Source: Lactiplantibacillus xiangfangensis (GTDB taxonomy: Bacteria; Bacillota; Bacilli; Lactobacillales; Lactobacillaceae). Taken from it: a DNA stretch of 64,000 nucleotides. The stretch lies in NCBI RefSeq assembly GCF_001438845.1, contig NZ_JQCL01000068.1, positions 20,264 to 84,263 on the forward strand, written 5' to 3'. The position numbers were made by a program, and so were the translations under genes. This document shows, one piece after another, positions 48,714-56,841 of the stretch (the first letter of the stretch is position 1; each line of letters starts with the position of its first letter). A model generated the notes under the pieces. It was not told where the DNA came from. It saw only the letters and a program-made list of their open reading frames with translations, and made no database searches.

Positions 48714-48983
48714 ATGGCTAAAAAATCAAAAATTGCCAAAGAGAAAAAGATCGAAGCAACCGTTGCCCGTTACGCGACTAAGCGTGCCGAATTGAAGGCT
48801 GCGGGTGACTATGCGGGCTTGGCAGAATTGCCACGCAACGCTTCCCCCGTTCGGATTCACCGACGCGACACGTTAGACGGCCGACCACACGCTTACCTAC
48901 GTAAGTTCGGGATGTCTCGGCTTAACTTCCGCCGGCTCGCACACGCGGGTCAAATCCCTGGTGTCAAAAAAGCCAGCTGGTAA
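48714..48983 (+). CDS. rpsN: 30S ribosomal protein S14, zinc-independent form
   Basis: An 89-residue S14 of the long C-minus type: [24 protein letters not shown] at the start, [31 protein letters not shown] in the middle and GVKKASW at the end. It lacks the two CxxC zinc pairs of the short S14 form and stands alone, outside a ribosomal protein operon. In other Firmicutes such alternative S14 genes are used under zinc limitation and are Zur-controlled; no clear Zur box is seen here. AAGGAG precedes the ATG at 48714. Confidence 0.93.
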   Translation: MAKKSKIAKEKKIEATVARYATKRAELKAAGDYAGLAELPRNASPVRIHRRDTLDGRPHAYLRKFGMSRLNFRRLAHAGQIPGVKKASW

Positions 48984-49020
48984 TTGTGACCCTGAACTAG
49001 TTTGAACATCCACTAAAATA

Positions 49021-49070
49021 AACGGTAGTGACAAGACCCTCATTGGGACCTTTGTCACTGCCGCTTTTTT
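49021..49070 (+). terminator. Intrinsic terminator of rpsN
   Basis: CGGTAGTGACAA pairs with TTGTCACTGCCG, followed by CTTTTTTT. Confidence 0.88.
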
Positions 49071-49262
49071 TGATTGAAAATTTTTCCACAACGCTTGCCG
49101 CCGTTGAAACTACTCAGCAAATCAGCACCCCATTTTCACACCCTCATCACGCGTTGTTGATGCTATAATAACGATAATATGAGGTTTGATTGACGGAGTC
49201 CTAAAACATGGCTTAAATGATCTGACAATTAGACCACCAAGGAAAGTCGAAGGTGTTGTAAG

Positions 49263-49835
49263 ATGGATAATGCTGCTGCAATGGAATTAATGATTAAGTT
49301 AGCGGAAGTGCATCCCGCGGTTTACCGGAAGTTAGTTGTGCCGTTGTCGATTCGCTATGATCAATTACACGTCTTGATTCAACTCGCATTTGGCTGGGAT
49401 AATTCCCACTTGTACAGTTTCCAACCCCAGGGGCAGCCCCGGCAATACGTCCCAACATTAACGGGTATGGGCTTTGACGACGATGAGCTTCTAACTACCC
49501 AATCCTACGTCTACCCTGATTTATTACAAGCCGACATCGTCTATACGTATGACTTTGGCGCCACGTGGGACCATCTGATCTCATTAAACAAAATCATCAC
49601 GTTTGCGGACTTACCAGGAATTGCAGTACCTAGTTGTATCACTTACCGTGGTAATAACGTTCCTGAAAACGCTAGTTATGATGAAGTGGCTGGTAAAATA
49701 TTACCAGAACCCGAAAAGTTCGATAAAGCGGCCCTAAATAAGCGGCTATGGCTGTGGTCCCGTGCCGGCGAACAGATGGTGCATACCGAGAACCTTGGCC
49801 TAGCACCAATTAGTGAATTAAACGAAGATTTTTAA
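49263..49835 (+). CDS. Plasmid pRiA4b ORF3-like family protein
   Basis: A 190-residue protein matching the pRiA4b ORF3-like family, which occurs on plasmids, in IS elements and on chromosomes. Motifs are AVYRKLVVPLSIRYDQLHVLIQLAFGWDNSHLYSF at residues about 19-53 and YTYDFGATWDHLI near 98-110. The molecular function of the family is not settled. An extended -10 (TGCTATAAT) lies about 90 bases upstream. The gene is followed directly by the second structured RNA element and terminator. It may be a captured accessory gene. Confidence 0.8.
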   Translation: MDNAAAMELMIKLAEVHPAVYRKLVVPLSIRYDQLHVLIQLAFGWDNSHLYSFQPQGQPRQYVPTLTGMGFDDDELLTTQSYVYPDLLQADIVYTYDFGATWDHLISLNKIITFADLPGIAVPSCITYRGNNVPENASYDEVAGKILPEPEKFDKAALNKRLWLWSRAGEQMVHTENLGLAPISELNEDF

Positions 49836-49846
49836 CGTTGACAAGG

Positions 49847-50014
49847 GTGCGACAAATGGCGGTTAGTATGTGAGCATTAACGTGAAATCGGCGATTATTC
49901 CTGGGCTTGGAATGGCCGCCGATTTCGGGTTAAGCGAAACAAACTGCCCTTTGTCACACGTTTCGACCATAACACCAGGAAAGTCATTCAGAAAATTTTC
50001 TGGATGGCTTTTTG
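49847..50014 (+). ncRNA. Candidate structured RNA, copy 2, with terminator
   Basis: Second copy of the element at 45812. Outer stem GTGCGACAAA (49847-49856) with TTTGTCACAC (49950-49959). Inner stem 49884-49901 with 49909-49926, loop TGGGCTT. Compared with copy 1, three base pairs change on both sides: one outer C-G to A-T and two inner A-T to G-C. One inner pair becomes A-C and one outer pair C-A. Single-stranded TGTGAGCATTA and GGGTTAAGCG-AACAAA-TGCC are kept. A terminator hairpin with TTTTT follows (49980-50014). Confidence 0.65.
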
Positions 50015-50031
50015 AATTTTACCCGTTGCAT

Positions 50032-50069
50032 AAAAAAGGCCGACTGATAAAAAACAATCAGTGGGCCTC
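50032..50069 (-). terminator. Intrinsic terminator of the AI-2E-type transporter gene
   Basis: AGGCCCACTGATTG pairs with CAGTCGGCCT, followed by TTTTT on the minus strand, about 20 bases after the stop codon. Confidence 0.85.
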
Positions 50070-50088
50070 TAAACAATTTATTTCAAAT

Positions 50089-51225
50089 TCACTCTTTGGA
50101 CTTTTCCGTTGTATATAACGGCGAATTTTGCCGGTACCAACCAAATAAATGGGTCCATAGTACTTTGATGATGGCATATCCCGGAATTCCGAAGATAACC
50201 CCCATCAAGCCAAAAATTTTCCCGGCGGCTAACAAGACAATTAAGATCGTGACGGGATGAATGGCGAGACTGCTCCCCAAAACTAACGGGGAAATAATGC
50301 GCCCTTCAATCGTCTGTTCAATGACAAATACGATTAAAACTTGTACTAACATCCACGGTGACGTTACTAAGGCGATAACCACGGATGGGACCATGGCCAG
50401 AAACGACCCTAAGTATGGAATCAGATTCAAAATACCCGCAGCAATTCCGAGCGTCAGCGCAAACTTCAGGCCGATAATGCTATACCCGATTGCAAACATG
50501 ATTGCAACGAAGAACGCAACCGTCAACTGCCCGCGGATATAGTTACTAACTTGGCTGTTGATTTCGTTCAGCATGGTTAAGAAACTGCTTCTAGCCTTAG
50601 TTGGCACAAACTTTGCCAAGTACGCTGGCAACTGGTGTCCATCCCGCAAAAGGTAAAACAGGATAAACGGTGCCGTGATCAACCCAATAATCACGGTTAC
50701 TACCGTACTAAAGACACTCGTTAAAGACGAGACGGTGCCCGTCAAGTATTTTGAAAAGCGACCGCTAAGTAGTTTGCTAGCGTCCGTATTAAATTGATCA
50801 ATTTGATCGCGCAGTCCACTCAGTTGCGGATCATTGATCCACTTGTTCGTCTCATTAACGGCGTTTTGCCAATAAGTCGGCCAATCATTAATGATCGTCA
50901 GTGTCTGCGTTCGAATCGTCGGAATAATGGCAACGATTCCTAATACGATCACCACGATAATAATGACAAACAACCCGATAATCGTCCAAACCCGGCGAAC
51001 GTGATATTTTCGTTCTAACCGGTCGACTAACGGATTCATCAAGTAGTACAAGACCCCCGCTAAAATCACCGGAAACCCAACGATACTAAAAAGCTGCCGG
51101 ATTGGGGTCCACACCCAGTCAACTTGCTTACCCAAAAACAAGATGGCTAAGATCAATAATATTATTAACAAGCCACGGATCACCCGTTGGCTACCAAGAC
51201 GGGACTTGGTCACGTTTGGTTTCAA
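50089..51225 (-). CDS. AI-2E family transporter
   Basis: A 378-residue integral membrane protein with about seven to eight spans of the AI-2E/TqsA/YueF superfamily: an N-terminal pair (LLIILLILAILFLG, SIVGFPVILAGVLYYLMNPLVDRLERK), a long extracellular loop and a C-terminal bundle with IGLKFALTLGIAAGILNLIPYLGSFLAMVPSVVIAL and VLGSSLAIHPVTILIVLLAAGKIFGLMGVIFGIPGYA. The family exports diverse small solutes or exchanges ions; the AI-2 role is shown only for some members. The start is TTG with AGGGGTG upstream. It lies 12 bases after the orphan sorbitol-type IIA gene. Confidence 0.88.
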   Translation of the reverse strand: MKPNVTKSRLGSQRVIRGLLIILLILAILFLGKQVDWVWTPIRQLFSIVGFPVILAGVLYYLMNPLVDRLERKYHVRRVWTIIGLFVIIIVVIVLGIVAIIPTIRTQTLTIINDWPTYWQNAVNETNKWINDPQLSGLRDQIDQFNTDASKLLSGRFSKYLTGTVSSLTSVFSTVVTVIIGLITAPFILFYLLRDGHQLPAYLAKFVPTKARSSFLTMLNEINSQVSNYIRGQLTVAFFVAIMFAIGYSIIGLKFALTLGIAAGILNLIPYLGSFLAMVPSVVIALVTSPWMLVQVLIVFVIEQTIEGRIISPLVLGSSLAIHPVTILIVLLAAGKIFGLMGVIFGIPGYAIIKVLWTHLFGWYRQNSPLYTTEKSKE

Positions 51226-51237
51226 TCAATCACACCC

Positions 51238-51597
51238 CTAAGGCAAATACGTTATCACACTACCGACGTGAATCTCTGGCAACGTGGTGGGCGTCAAATA
51301 GATGCCATTTTCCATCGGTTTTTGAGGAACCGCACTAAAGTACAAGGTGGCGTGACCGATTGACGTCAAATTAGCTGCCACCAAACCACCCGCAAAAGCA
51401 ACCGTGTACGTTTGGTCATCAATTTTGATTTGGCTACCTTCTTCTAAAGATAACGTGTGCATTGGTGCATCGAATTTTTGAAGGACCGCGATTTGTTGAA
51501 TTGATTCCGTTGCAGTCTCGTCAAAGAAAACTAAAATTGGTTCCTTCGGGTCGATGGCGTTTGCACCGATCGCCGAAATAGTTGCCATTATTGCCAT
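51238..51597 (-). CDS. PTS glucitol/sorbitol-family EIIA component (orphan)
   Basis: A 119-residue cytoplasmic phosphocarrier of the glucitol/sorbitol PTS family, with PKEPILVFFDETATESIQQIAVLQKF in the first third and a C-terminal NLTSIGHATLYFS. No IIB or IIC for sorbitol lies nearby, so it is either a stand-alone regulator or serves a distant permease. GGGAG precedes the ATG at 51597; 22 upstream in-frame codons are not used. The coupling to an AI-2E-type transporter by a 12-base gap is unexpected. Confidence 0.82.
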   Translation of the reverse strand: MAIMATISAIGANAIDPKEPILVFFDETATESIQQIAVLQKFDAPMHTLSLEEGSQIKIDDQTYTVAFAGGLVAANLTSIGHATLYFSAVPQKPMENGIYLTPTTLPEIHVGSVITYLP

Positions 51598-51673
51598 GAT
51601 ATCGGACTCCCATTCTTTTCTGATTTGCTCTAATTGTAGCATAGCCCTAAAGTTTCGTGCCAATTTGTCATCG

Positions 51674-51701
51674 CTTACACTTTAAAGAATTATGCTATAC
51701 T
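51674..51701 (+). promoter_or_regulatory. Promoter of the lactonase-cutC operon
   Basis: CTTACA, 16 bases, then TGCTATACT, an extended -10, about 30 bases before the start codon. Confidence 0.65.
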
Positions 51702-51731
51702 GAATTTATTACTCAAGGAGGCTTTTTTGAC

Positions 51732-52751
51732 ATGCAAGAACGCGTTTTATTTGGAACTTATACAAAAAAAACTAGTCAGGGAATCTATCAAGGAACCCTG
51801 GACACGACGGCGAAAACCCTCACAAACGACGGCTTATTAGCAGCTACGCAAAACCCTACTTACTTGGCACTTTCCGCCAAGGATCGGCTTTACAGTGTTG
51901 ACAAAGAAGACAACGATGGCGGGGTTGCGGCTTGGCAACTTAATGGTAAAACGGCGAATAAACTTAACGCCGTGATTGCCCCCGGGACCCCACCCGCATA
52001 CGTGGCTGTCGATGAAGCACGGCAACTCGTCTACAGTGCTAATTACCACAAGGGAACGGCAGAAGTATTAAAGATTGCGGCTGACGGTGCACTGGAACTC
52101 GTTGACCAAGTGCAACACAGCGGTAGCGGTCCCCGCCCAGAACAAACCGAATCACACATTCACTACACGGACTTAACGCCAGACAACCGGTTAGCCGTTG
52201 TTGATCTGGGAGCTGACAAAGTTTACGTTTATAACGTCAGCGATGCCGGTAAACTTAGCCAACAATCCGTTTTAACCATGGAACCAGGCTTCGGCCCCCG
52301 GCACCTCGTCTTCTCACCAGACGGACAGTTTGCTTTTCTAGCTGGTGAACTTTCTAGCCAAATTGCGAGTCTCCGCTATAATGCAACCGACGGGAGTTTC
52401 GAACAACTGGGCATTGTTAAGACCATCCCAGCGGACTACACGGATCATAACGGGGCCGCTGCCATTCGGATGAGCCATGACGGCCAGTTCCTATACGTTT
52501 CTAACCGCGGTTATAACAGTATCGCCGTATTTGCCGTTGCAGCTGATGGTAGTCTGACCTTAATCCAACAAATCAGTACTGAAGGTGACTTTCCTCGCGA
52601 CTTCGATTTAGATCCAACCGAAGAATTCGTCGTGGTAGTCAACCAAAACACTGACAACGCAACGTTATACGCACGGGACATTACTAGTGGTAAACTAAGT
52701 CTAGTACAAAAGGACATCCTCGTCCCTGAAGGCGTCTGTGTCCGATTCTAA
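51732..52751 (+). CDS. 6-phosphogluconolactonase-type beta-propeller (lactonase) family protein
   Basis: A 339-residue cytoplasmic protein of the seven-bladed Pgl/YkgB lactonase family. The first strand is RVLFGTYTKKTSQGIY; a central block is ESHIHYTDLTPDNRLAVVDLGADKVYVY near residue 140-167; later come GPRHLVFSPDGQFAF and GDFPRDFDLDPTEEFVVVVNQNTDNATLY. The family hydrolyses 6-phosphogluconolactone in the pentose phosphate route, which fits heterofermentative gluconate use, but other lactones are possible. AAGGAGG precedes the ATG at 51732. It is co-transcribed with cutC, with a 19-base gap. Confidence 0.88.
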   Translation: MQERVLFGTYTKKTSQGIYQGTLDTTAKTLTNDGLLAATQNPTYLALSAKDRLYSVDKEDNDGGVAAWQLNGKTANKLNAVIAPGTPPAYVAVDEARQLVYSANYHKGTAEVLKIAADGALELVDQVQHSGSGPRPEQTESHIHYTDLTPDNRLAVVDLGADKVYVYNVSDAGKLSQQSVLTMEPGFGPRHLVFSPDGQFAFLAGELSSQIASLRYNATDGSFEQLGIVKTIPADYTDHNGAAAIRMSHDGQFLYVSNRGYNSIAVFAVAADGSLTLIQQISTEGDFPRDFDLDPTEEFVVVVNQNTDNATLYARDITSGKLSLVQKDILVPEGVCVRF

Positions 52752-52770
52752 AACGTAAAGGATGAATGGC

Positions 52771-53409
52771 ATGTTATTAAAAGAAGTAGCCCTTGAAAAC
52801 TTCACCAATATTCCAGCAGCAATCGCAGCCGGCGCTAACCGAATCGAATTAAATGATAATTTAGCCGTCGGTGGGACAACCGTTAGTCGCGGTGTCATGG
52901 CAGAAGCGGCCAAGTATACCCAGGAACACGGCGTAACCTTGGTAACCATGATTCGCCCCCGCGGTGGTGACTTTGTTTATAACGATACCGAATTAAAAAT
53001 TATGGAAGCCGACCTTTTGCAGGCACAATCTTTAGGCGTTGACGGCGTTGCACTGGGTGCCCTCACCAAAGATGGCCAGCTCGATACCGAAGCCATGGCA
53101 CTACTCGTTGGTGCCGCTGGTGGGATGAGCGTCACTTTCCACATGGCCTTTGATGCTTTAGCACCTGATCAGCAAGCTCCCGCAATGGATTGGCTGGTTG
53201 ACCACGACGTCGACCGCATTTTGACTCACGGTGGCCCACTGAGCAAACCAATCATGGACTGCTTACCACAATTAAAAGCAACGATTGATTTAGCGGATCA
53301 ACGCATTCAAATTTTACCTGGTGGTGGCGTCACGGCAGACAACGTCGATCGTATCGTAACCGCGCTCAACGTGCCGCAAGCACACGGTACTAAGATTATT
53401 AACTATTAA
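52771..53409 (+). CDS. cutC: CutC family protein
   Basis: A 212-residue TIM-barrel protein of the CutC family, linked to copper tolerance in Escherichia coli and Enterococcus, although the biochemical role is unproven. Signatures include ANRIELNDNLAVGGTTVS near residue 25, VMIRPRGGDFVYNDTE near 57, GVALGALTKDG near 92 and DRILTHGGP near 150. AAAGGATG overlaps an earlier in-frame ATG, so translation probably starts at 52771. It is the second gene after the lactonase. Confidence 0.9.
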   Translation: MLLKEVALENFTNIPAAIAAGANRIELNDNLAVGGTTVSRGVMAEAAKYTQEHGVTLVTMIRPRGGDFVYNDTELKIMEADLLQAQSLGVDGVALGALTKDGQLDTEAMALLVGAAGGMSVTFHMAFDALAPDQQAPAMDWLVDHDVDRILTHGGPLSKPIMDCLPQLKATIDLADQRIQILPGGGVTADNVDRIVTALNVPQAHGTKIINY

Positions 53410-53417
53410 GCGTGACT

Positions 53418-53467
53418 AAAAGCGGTCATTCAGAGTTATCGAAAAACTCTGAATGACCGCTTTTTTT
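53418..53467 (+). terminator. Intrinsic terminator of cutC
   Basis: AAAAGCGGTCATTCAGAGTT pairs with AACTCTGAATGACCGCTTTT, followed by TTT. The minus-strand T-run is short, so its use by the convergent rluA-type gene is less sure. Confidence 0.9.
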
Positions 53468-53474
53468 ATCCTGT

Positions 53475-54359
53475 TTAGGTTGTAATCAACCGTGCTAAAT
53501 CAGCCGGCAACGGCGCAAAGGTCGTTAAGGTCTGATCGATAAACGGATCATCGAACTGGAGTTGCATACAGTGCAACGCTTGCCGGTCAATTGCGGGATC
53601 ACTCGGACCACCGTATAGCTGATCCCCGATGAGCGGGTGGCCCGCCGCGGCGAAGTGCACACGAATTTGATGCGTCCGCCCCGTATGTAACCTGACCCGG
53701 ACAACGGTTTTATCTGCCAGTCGTTTCACTACCCAATACTCGGTCAAGGATGGTTTGCCATCCGGCGTCACGGTCCGTTTGATAAACGAGTCCGCCGCAC
53801 GCCCAATTGGTTGGTCTAACCACCCGTGATCAGCATTTAAGGTCCCACTAACGACAGCCAAATACATTTTGCGCATCGCGTGCGCTTTCAATTGATGATC
53901 AATGATTGAGTGCGCAAAGTGGTGCTTCGCAAACAGCACAATGCCACTGGTATCCCGGTCTAACCGGGTCGTAATGTGCACGACCTCGTTATCGTACCCC
54001 TGCTCACGGTAATAACCCTTGACCCGGTTGGCTAAGGTGTTATCCGGTAGCGCGTGGGCTGGAACCGACGCCACCCCAGCGGGCTTATTAATAATCAAGA
54101 AATCCCGGTCTTCATACAAGATATTGATGGGCAGTGAAGACACACCTAGGTGGTCGTTGCCGATTTCTGCCGGTGTTTCCATCGTGACTTGTTCCCCACC
54201 ATGTAACATGTGGATGGCCAAGACGGGGCGCCCGTCGACCAGAATCGCACCCCCGTGAAACTTGACCTTTTTCAGCAAACTCCGGGTCACCCCGTGCTCA
54301 CTTAGTAAGGTCTTGACTTTCATCGGCGTGGTACTGGTATTCATCCAAGTGAACTTCAT
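53475..54359 (-). CDS. RluA-family RNA pseudouridine synthase (YjbO-like)
   Basis: Isomerises uridines in rRNA or tRNA. The 294-residue protein has an N-terminal S4-like segment ([32 protein letters not shown]), the catalytic Asp in [15 protein letters not shown] near residue 132-146, and the C-terminal [30 protein letters not shown] near 225-255. The target site cannot be read from sequence. Its ATG overlaps the nadK stop codon (ATGA), so it is coupled. The order relQ-nadK-rluA matches Bacillus yjbM-yjbN-yjbO. Confidence 0.93.
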   Translation of the reverse strand: MKFTWMNTSTTPMKVKTLLSEHGVTRSLLKKVKFHGGAILVDGRPVLAIHMLHGGEQVTMETPAEIGNDHLGVSSLPINILYEDRDFLIINKPAGVASVPAHALPDNTLANRVKGYYREQGYDNEVVHITTRLDRDTSGIVLFAKHHFAHSIIDHQLKAHAMRKMYLAVVSGTLNADHGWLDQPIGRAADSFIKRTVTPDGKPSLTEYWVVKRLADKTVVRVRLHTGRTHQIRVHFAAAGHPLIGDQLYGGPSDPAIDRQALHCMQLQFDDPFIDQTLTTFAPLPADLARLITT

Positions 54360-55162
54360 TCGTCCAACCCGATGAAGGACGTCCCAACCCGTTTCCAGAA
54401 ACGGTTATGCCGGTGTTGTGCAAAGGCAATCCGTCGATTAGCAATTGAATAACAAATTTTTTCAATTGGCCGCGGTTGCGTATCCGTTTGGTCAGCCGTG
54501 AAAATAAAGTGTGATTGCGACTGTTGTTGCGGTTTGATCGTAATGGTTTCATACGGCGCAACGATAACCGGCGAGCCCAGTGTCCGGAACACGCGGTTAT
54601 TGATCGATGCAATTTCTGCCATCTGTAGCGCGTCCAGGCGTGGATGGATCACAGCCCCACCGACCGACTTGTTATAAGCCGTCGACCCAGTAGGTGTTGA
54701 AATACATAGCCCATCCCCACGGAAGCGTTCAAACAACTCATCTTGAATATAGACGTCGGCAACCATGGTACTGCCAAGTTTTTTTAAAGTCGATTCATTC
54801 AGCGCTAAATAAGTATCCGTGACGTCAGTATCCGCATAAGTGATTTTAACTGACAGCAACGGGTACGTGACGCTTTGACCGTTGTCTTGCTTGAGGCCTT
54901 CGACCAATTGACCGATCTCATAGTCCCGCCAGTCCGTATAGAAGCCTAAATGTCCCGTATGGACACCGACAAACCGGACCTGATCAACCATGTGACTGTA
55001 ATGGTGAAAGGCGGACAACAGGGTACCATCCCCACCAACGGATAAGACGACGTCCGGATGCACATCATCAATATCAAAACCCGCCGCTACTAATTCTTGG
55101 TGTAAGTCAGCGGCGACCTTCTTAGTTTTCGGGTTTGAGTTGGCAAAAATCGTTACTTTCAT
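54356..55162 (-). CDS. nadK: NAD kinase
   Basis: Phosphorylates NAD to NADP in the cytoplasm. The 268-residue protein has the substrate motif [15 protein letters not shown] near residue 43, [10 protein letters not shown] near 115 and [26 protein letters not shown] near 150-175. It overlaps relQ upstream and the rluA-type gene downstream by four bases each (ATGA), so the three are tightly coupled. This is the short Gram-positive form without an N-terminal extension. Confidence 0.96.
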   Translation of the reverse strand: MKVTIFANSNPKTKKVAADLHQELVAAGFDIDDVHPDVVLSVGGDGTLLSAFHHYSHMVDQVRFVGVHTGHLGFYTDWRDYEIGQLVEGLKQDNGQSVTYPLLSVKITYADTDVTDTYLALNESTLKKLGSTMVADVYIQDELFERFRGDGLCISTPTGSTAYNKSVGGAVIHPRLDALQMAEIASINNRVFRTLGSPVIVAPYETITIKPQQQSQSHFIFTADQTDTQPRPIEKICYSIANRRIAFAQHRHNRFWKRVGTSFIGLDE

Positions 55163-55821
55163 TGATTGTTATCTTCCTTTGTTGACGTGGGGTCCTCGTT
55201 TTGAGCGCCCTTGCCATACGAGAACAGGCTTTGGGCTTCTTGGATTTCTTCACGAATTTCAGACATTTCCTTATCCAAACTAAAAGCCGCTTCGGCAGCA
55301 CGTTGCAACCGCTGACTCAAGTTTTCAGGAAAATCGCCTTGATATTTATAGTTTAACGAATGTTCAATGGTCGCCCAGAAGTTCATGGCAAGTGTCCGCA
55401 CTTGAATCTCGGCTAAGATTTTCTTTTCCCCACCGACCATTTGGACTGGATACTCGATCACAATGTGATACGAACGATAACCAGACGGCTTCTCGTTACT
55501 AATATAATCACGTTCTTCCAGAATCGTCATGTCCGTGCGCTTGCGTAACAGGTCCACAACTTGATAAATATCCTCGACAAATTGGCACATAATTCTAAGT
55601 CCCGCGATGTCTTGCATATCTTGCTCTAAGCGATCTTCTTGGACCTTGCGCCGAACCATTTTTTCTTTAATACTATCGACCGGTTTCACTCGTCCGGTCA
55701 CAAATTCAATGGGTTCGTGCTGATTCAAATCGCGAAATTGTTTGCGCATTCCCCGCAATTTGACTTTAAGCTCGTCAACGGCTTGTTGATAAGGCAATAA
55801 AAAATGGTTCCAATCTTCCAT
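55159..55821 (-). CDS. relQ: Small alarmone synthetase RelQ (YjbM/SasA)
   Basis: Makes ppGpp or pppGpp from ATP and GDP or GTP. The 220-residue protein is a synthetase-only RelA/SpoT homologue. Motifs are [20 protein letters not shown] near residue 38, [11 protein letters not shown] near 73, [21 protein letters not shown] near 107 and [25 protein letters not shown] near 140-163, followed by an acidic tail. No hydrolase or TGS/ACT domain is present, so it is a SAS and not the main Rel. It leads the relQ-nadK-rluA operon, divergent from spxH. Control by wall stress is known for B. subtilis homologues but not shown here. Confidence 0.95.
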   Translation of the reverse strand: MEDWNHFLLPYQQAVDELKVKLRGMRKQFRDLNQHEPIEFVTGRVKPVDSIKEKMVRRKVQEDRLEQDMQDIAGLRIMCQFVEDIYQVVDLLRKRTDMTILEERDYISNEKPSGYRSYHIVIEYPVQMVGGEKKILAEIQVRTLAMNFWATIEHSLNYKYQGDFPENLSQRLQRAAEAAFSLDKEMSEIREEIQEAQSLFSYGKGAQNEDPTSTKEDNNQ

Positions 55822-56050
55822 CGGAGCACCTCCGTTTCAATCCATACCTTTAAAATTTTACCATAATTCATCAGAATAAAAAATGAACGTTACTCAGTTT
55901 AACAATTAACATTAACAACCGGCTCAAGCGCCGGATTAGAAACAGATTACTTTACGAATACTGTAAATCGGTGCATGATGATGCTCGAAGGTTTAATCAA
56001 AGGAACGATTAATCCATGGTGAGAATTAACAAAGTTATGAAATTAAAAAC

Positions 56051-56080
56051 TTGCAAATACCTAGGGTGTTTTGGTATTCT
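56051..56080 (+). promoter_or_regulatory. Promoter of spxH
   Basis: TTGCAA, 18 bases, then TGGTATTCT (extended -10), about 40 bases before the GTG start. The 55822-56119 divergent gap also contains a GC hairpin CCGGCTCAAGCGCCGG at 55919 and shows no gene. Confidence 0.6.
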
Positions 56081-56119
56081 GCACTATGATGCGAATAGAG
56101 AAAGTGGAGGAATTATGAC

Positions 56120-56755
56120 GTGTTAGAAGTGTATTTATTTGTGAATCCATTGGCAACCCAATGTGTGCAAGATGAACACAACGTTTTACGGTTAGCCAAC
56201 GATTCGGACAAGCAAATTCAATTTCAATTCGTACCGTTGTTAAATATCAACGTTGTTCAACGGGCGTTGAAGTCACAAGGGATTAAGGCTTCAGACTGGC
56301 AGGCGCAAAACCGGCAGTCTCAGACCCTGTATCGAGTTATTTTAGACTATAAAGCAGCACTTTTCCAAGGCAAAAAACGTGGTCGTAATTTTCTAATTGC
56401 GTTGCAATCCGCAATGTTAAAGACCAAGCAGCACTACTCAGAAACGCTCGTTAAACAGGTGGCGCGTGATTGCAAAATCGATCTTGACATGTTTATGGAA
56501 GATCGTAATGGGCATCTCGCTAAACAAGCTTTTCAAGCTGATCAACGCTTAGCCTCAGAAATGAACATTACTGAAGCCTCTTCGGCCGTCGTTTTTGACT
56601 GTGACCAATATGACTACGGTGTTTTATTGGAACATTTCAACTACGACACCCTCTTTGACCTCGTCAATGGACATCTTGATCCATTCCACGATGATCTAAC
56701 CCAACGGACCACCAACTGTGCGAACGGTAATACCGCACAGCTCCACGTCTTATAA
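56120..56755 (+). CDS. spxH: SpxH/YjbH, ClpXP adaptor for Spx
   Basis: A thioredoxin-fold, DsbA-like adaptor that binds the regulator Spx and hands it to ClpXP for degradation. The 211-residue protein starts MLEVYLFVNPLATQC; the CxxC-type redox site is reduced (NPLATQC), as in Lactobacillales homologues. Later segments include RNFLIALQSAMLKTKQHYSE and SSAVVFDCDQYDYGVLLEHFNYDTLFDLV. The start is GTG, with GGAGG eight bases upstream. It lies between pepF and relQ, as in Bacillus (yjbH), and its substrate Spx is encoded 4 kb away in the same block. Confidence 0.85.
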   Translation: MLEVYLFVNPLATQCVQDEHNVLRLANDSDKQIQFQFVPLLNINVVQRALKSQGIKASDWQAQNRQSQTLYRVILDYKAALFQGKKRGRNFLIALQSAMLKTKQHYSETLVKQVARDCKIDLDMFMEDRNGHLAKQAFQADQRLASEMNITEASSAVVFDCDQYDYGVLLEHFNYDTLFDLVNGHLDPFHDDLTQRTTNCANGNTAQLHVL

Positions 56756-56780
56756 TGAGTAATAGCAATTATTCTGTTAA

Positions 56781-56819
56781 AGAAAAGGCCCGACGAACTT
56801 AATCGTCAGGGCCTTTTCT
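56781..56819. terminator. Bidirectional terminator between spxH and pepF
   Basis: AAAAGGCCCGACGA pairs with TCGTCAGGGCCTTTT; both flanks are A/T runs. It lies 26 bases after spxH and 22 after pepF (converging). Confidence 0.88.
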
Positions 56820-56841
56820 TATGCTTGTTCGAACTTAGAAT

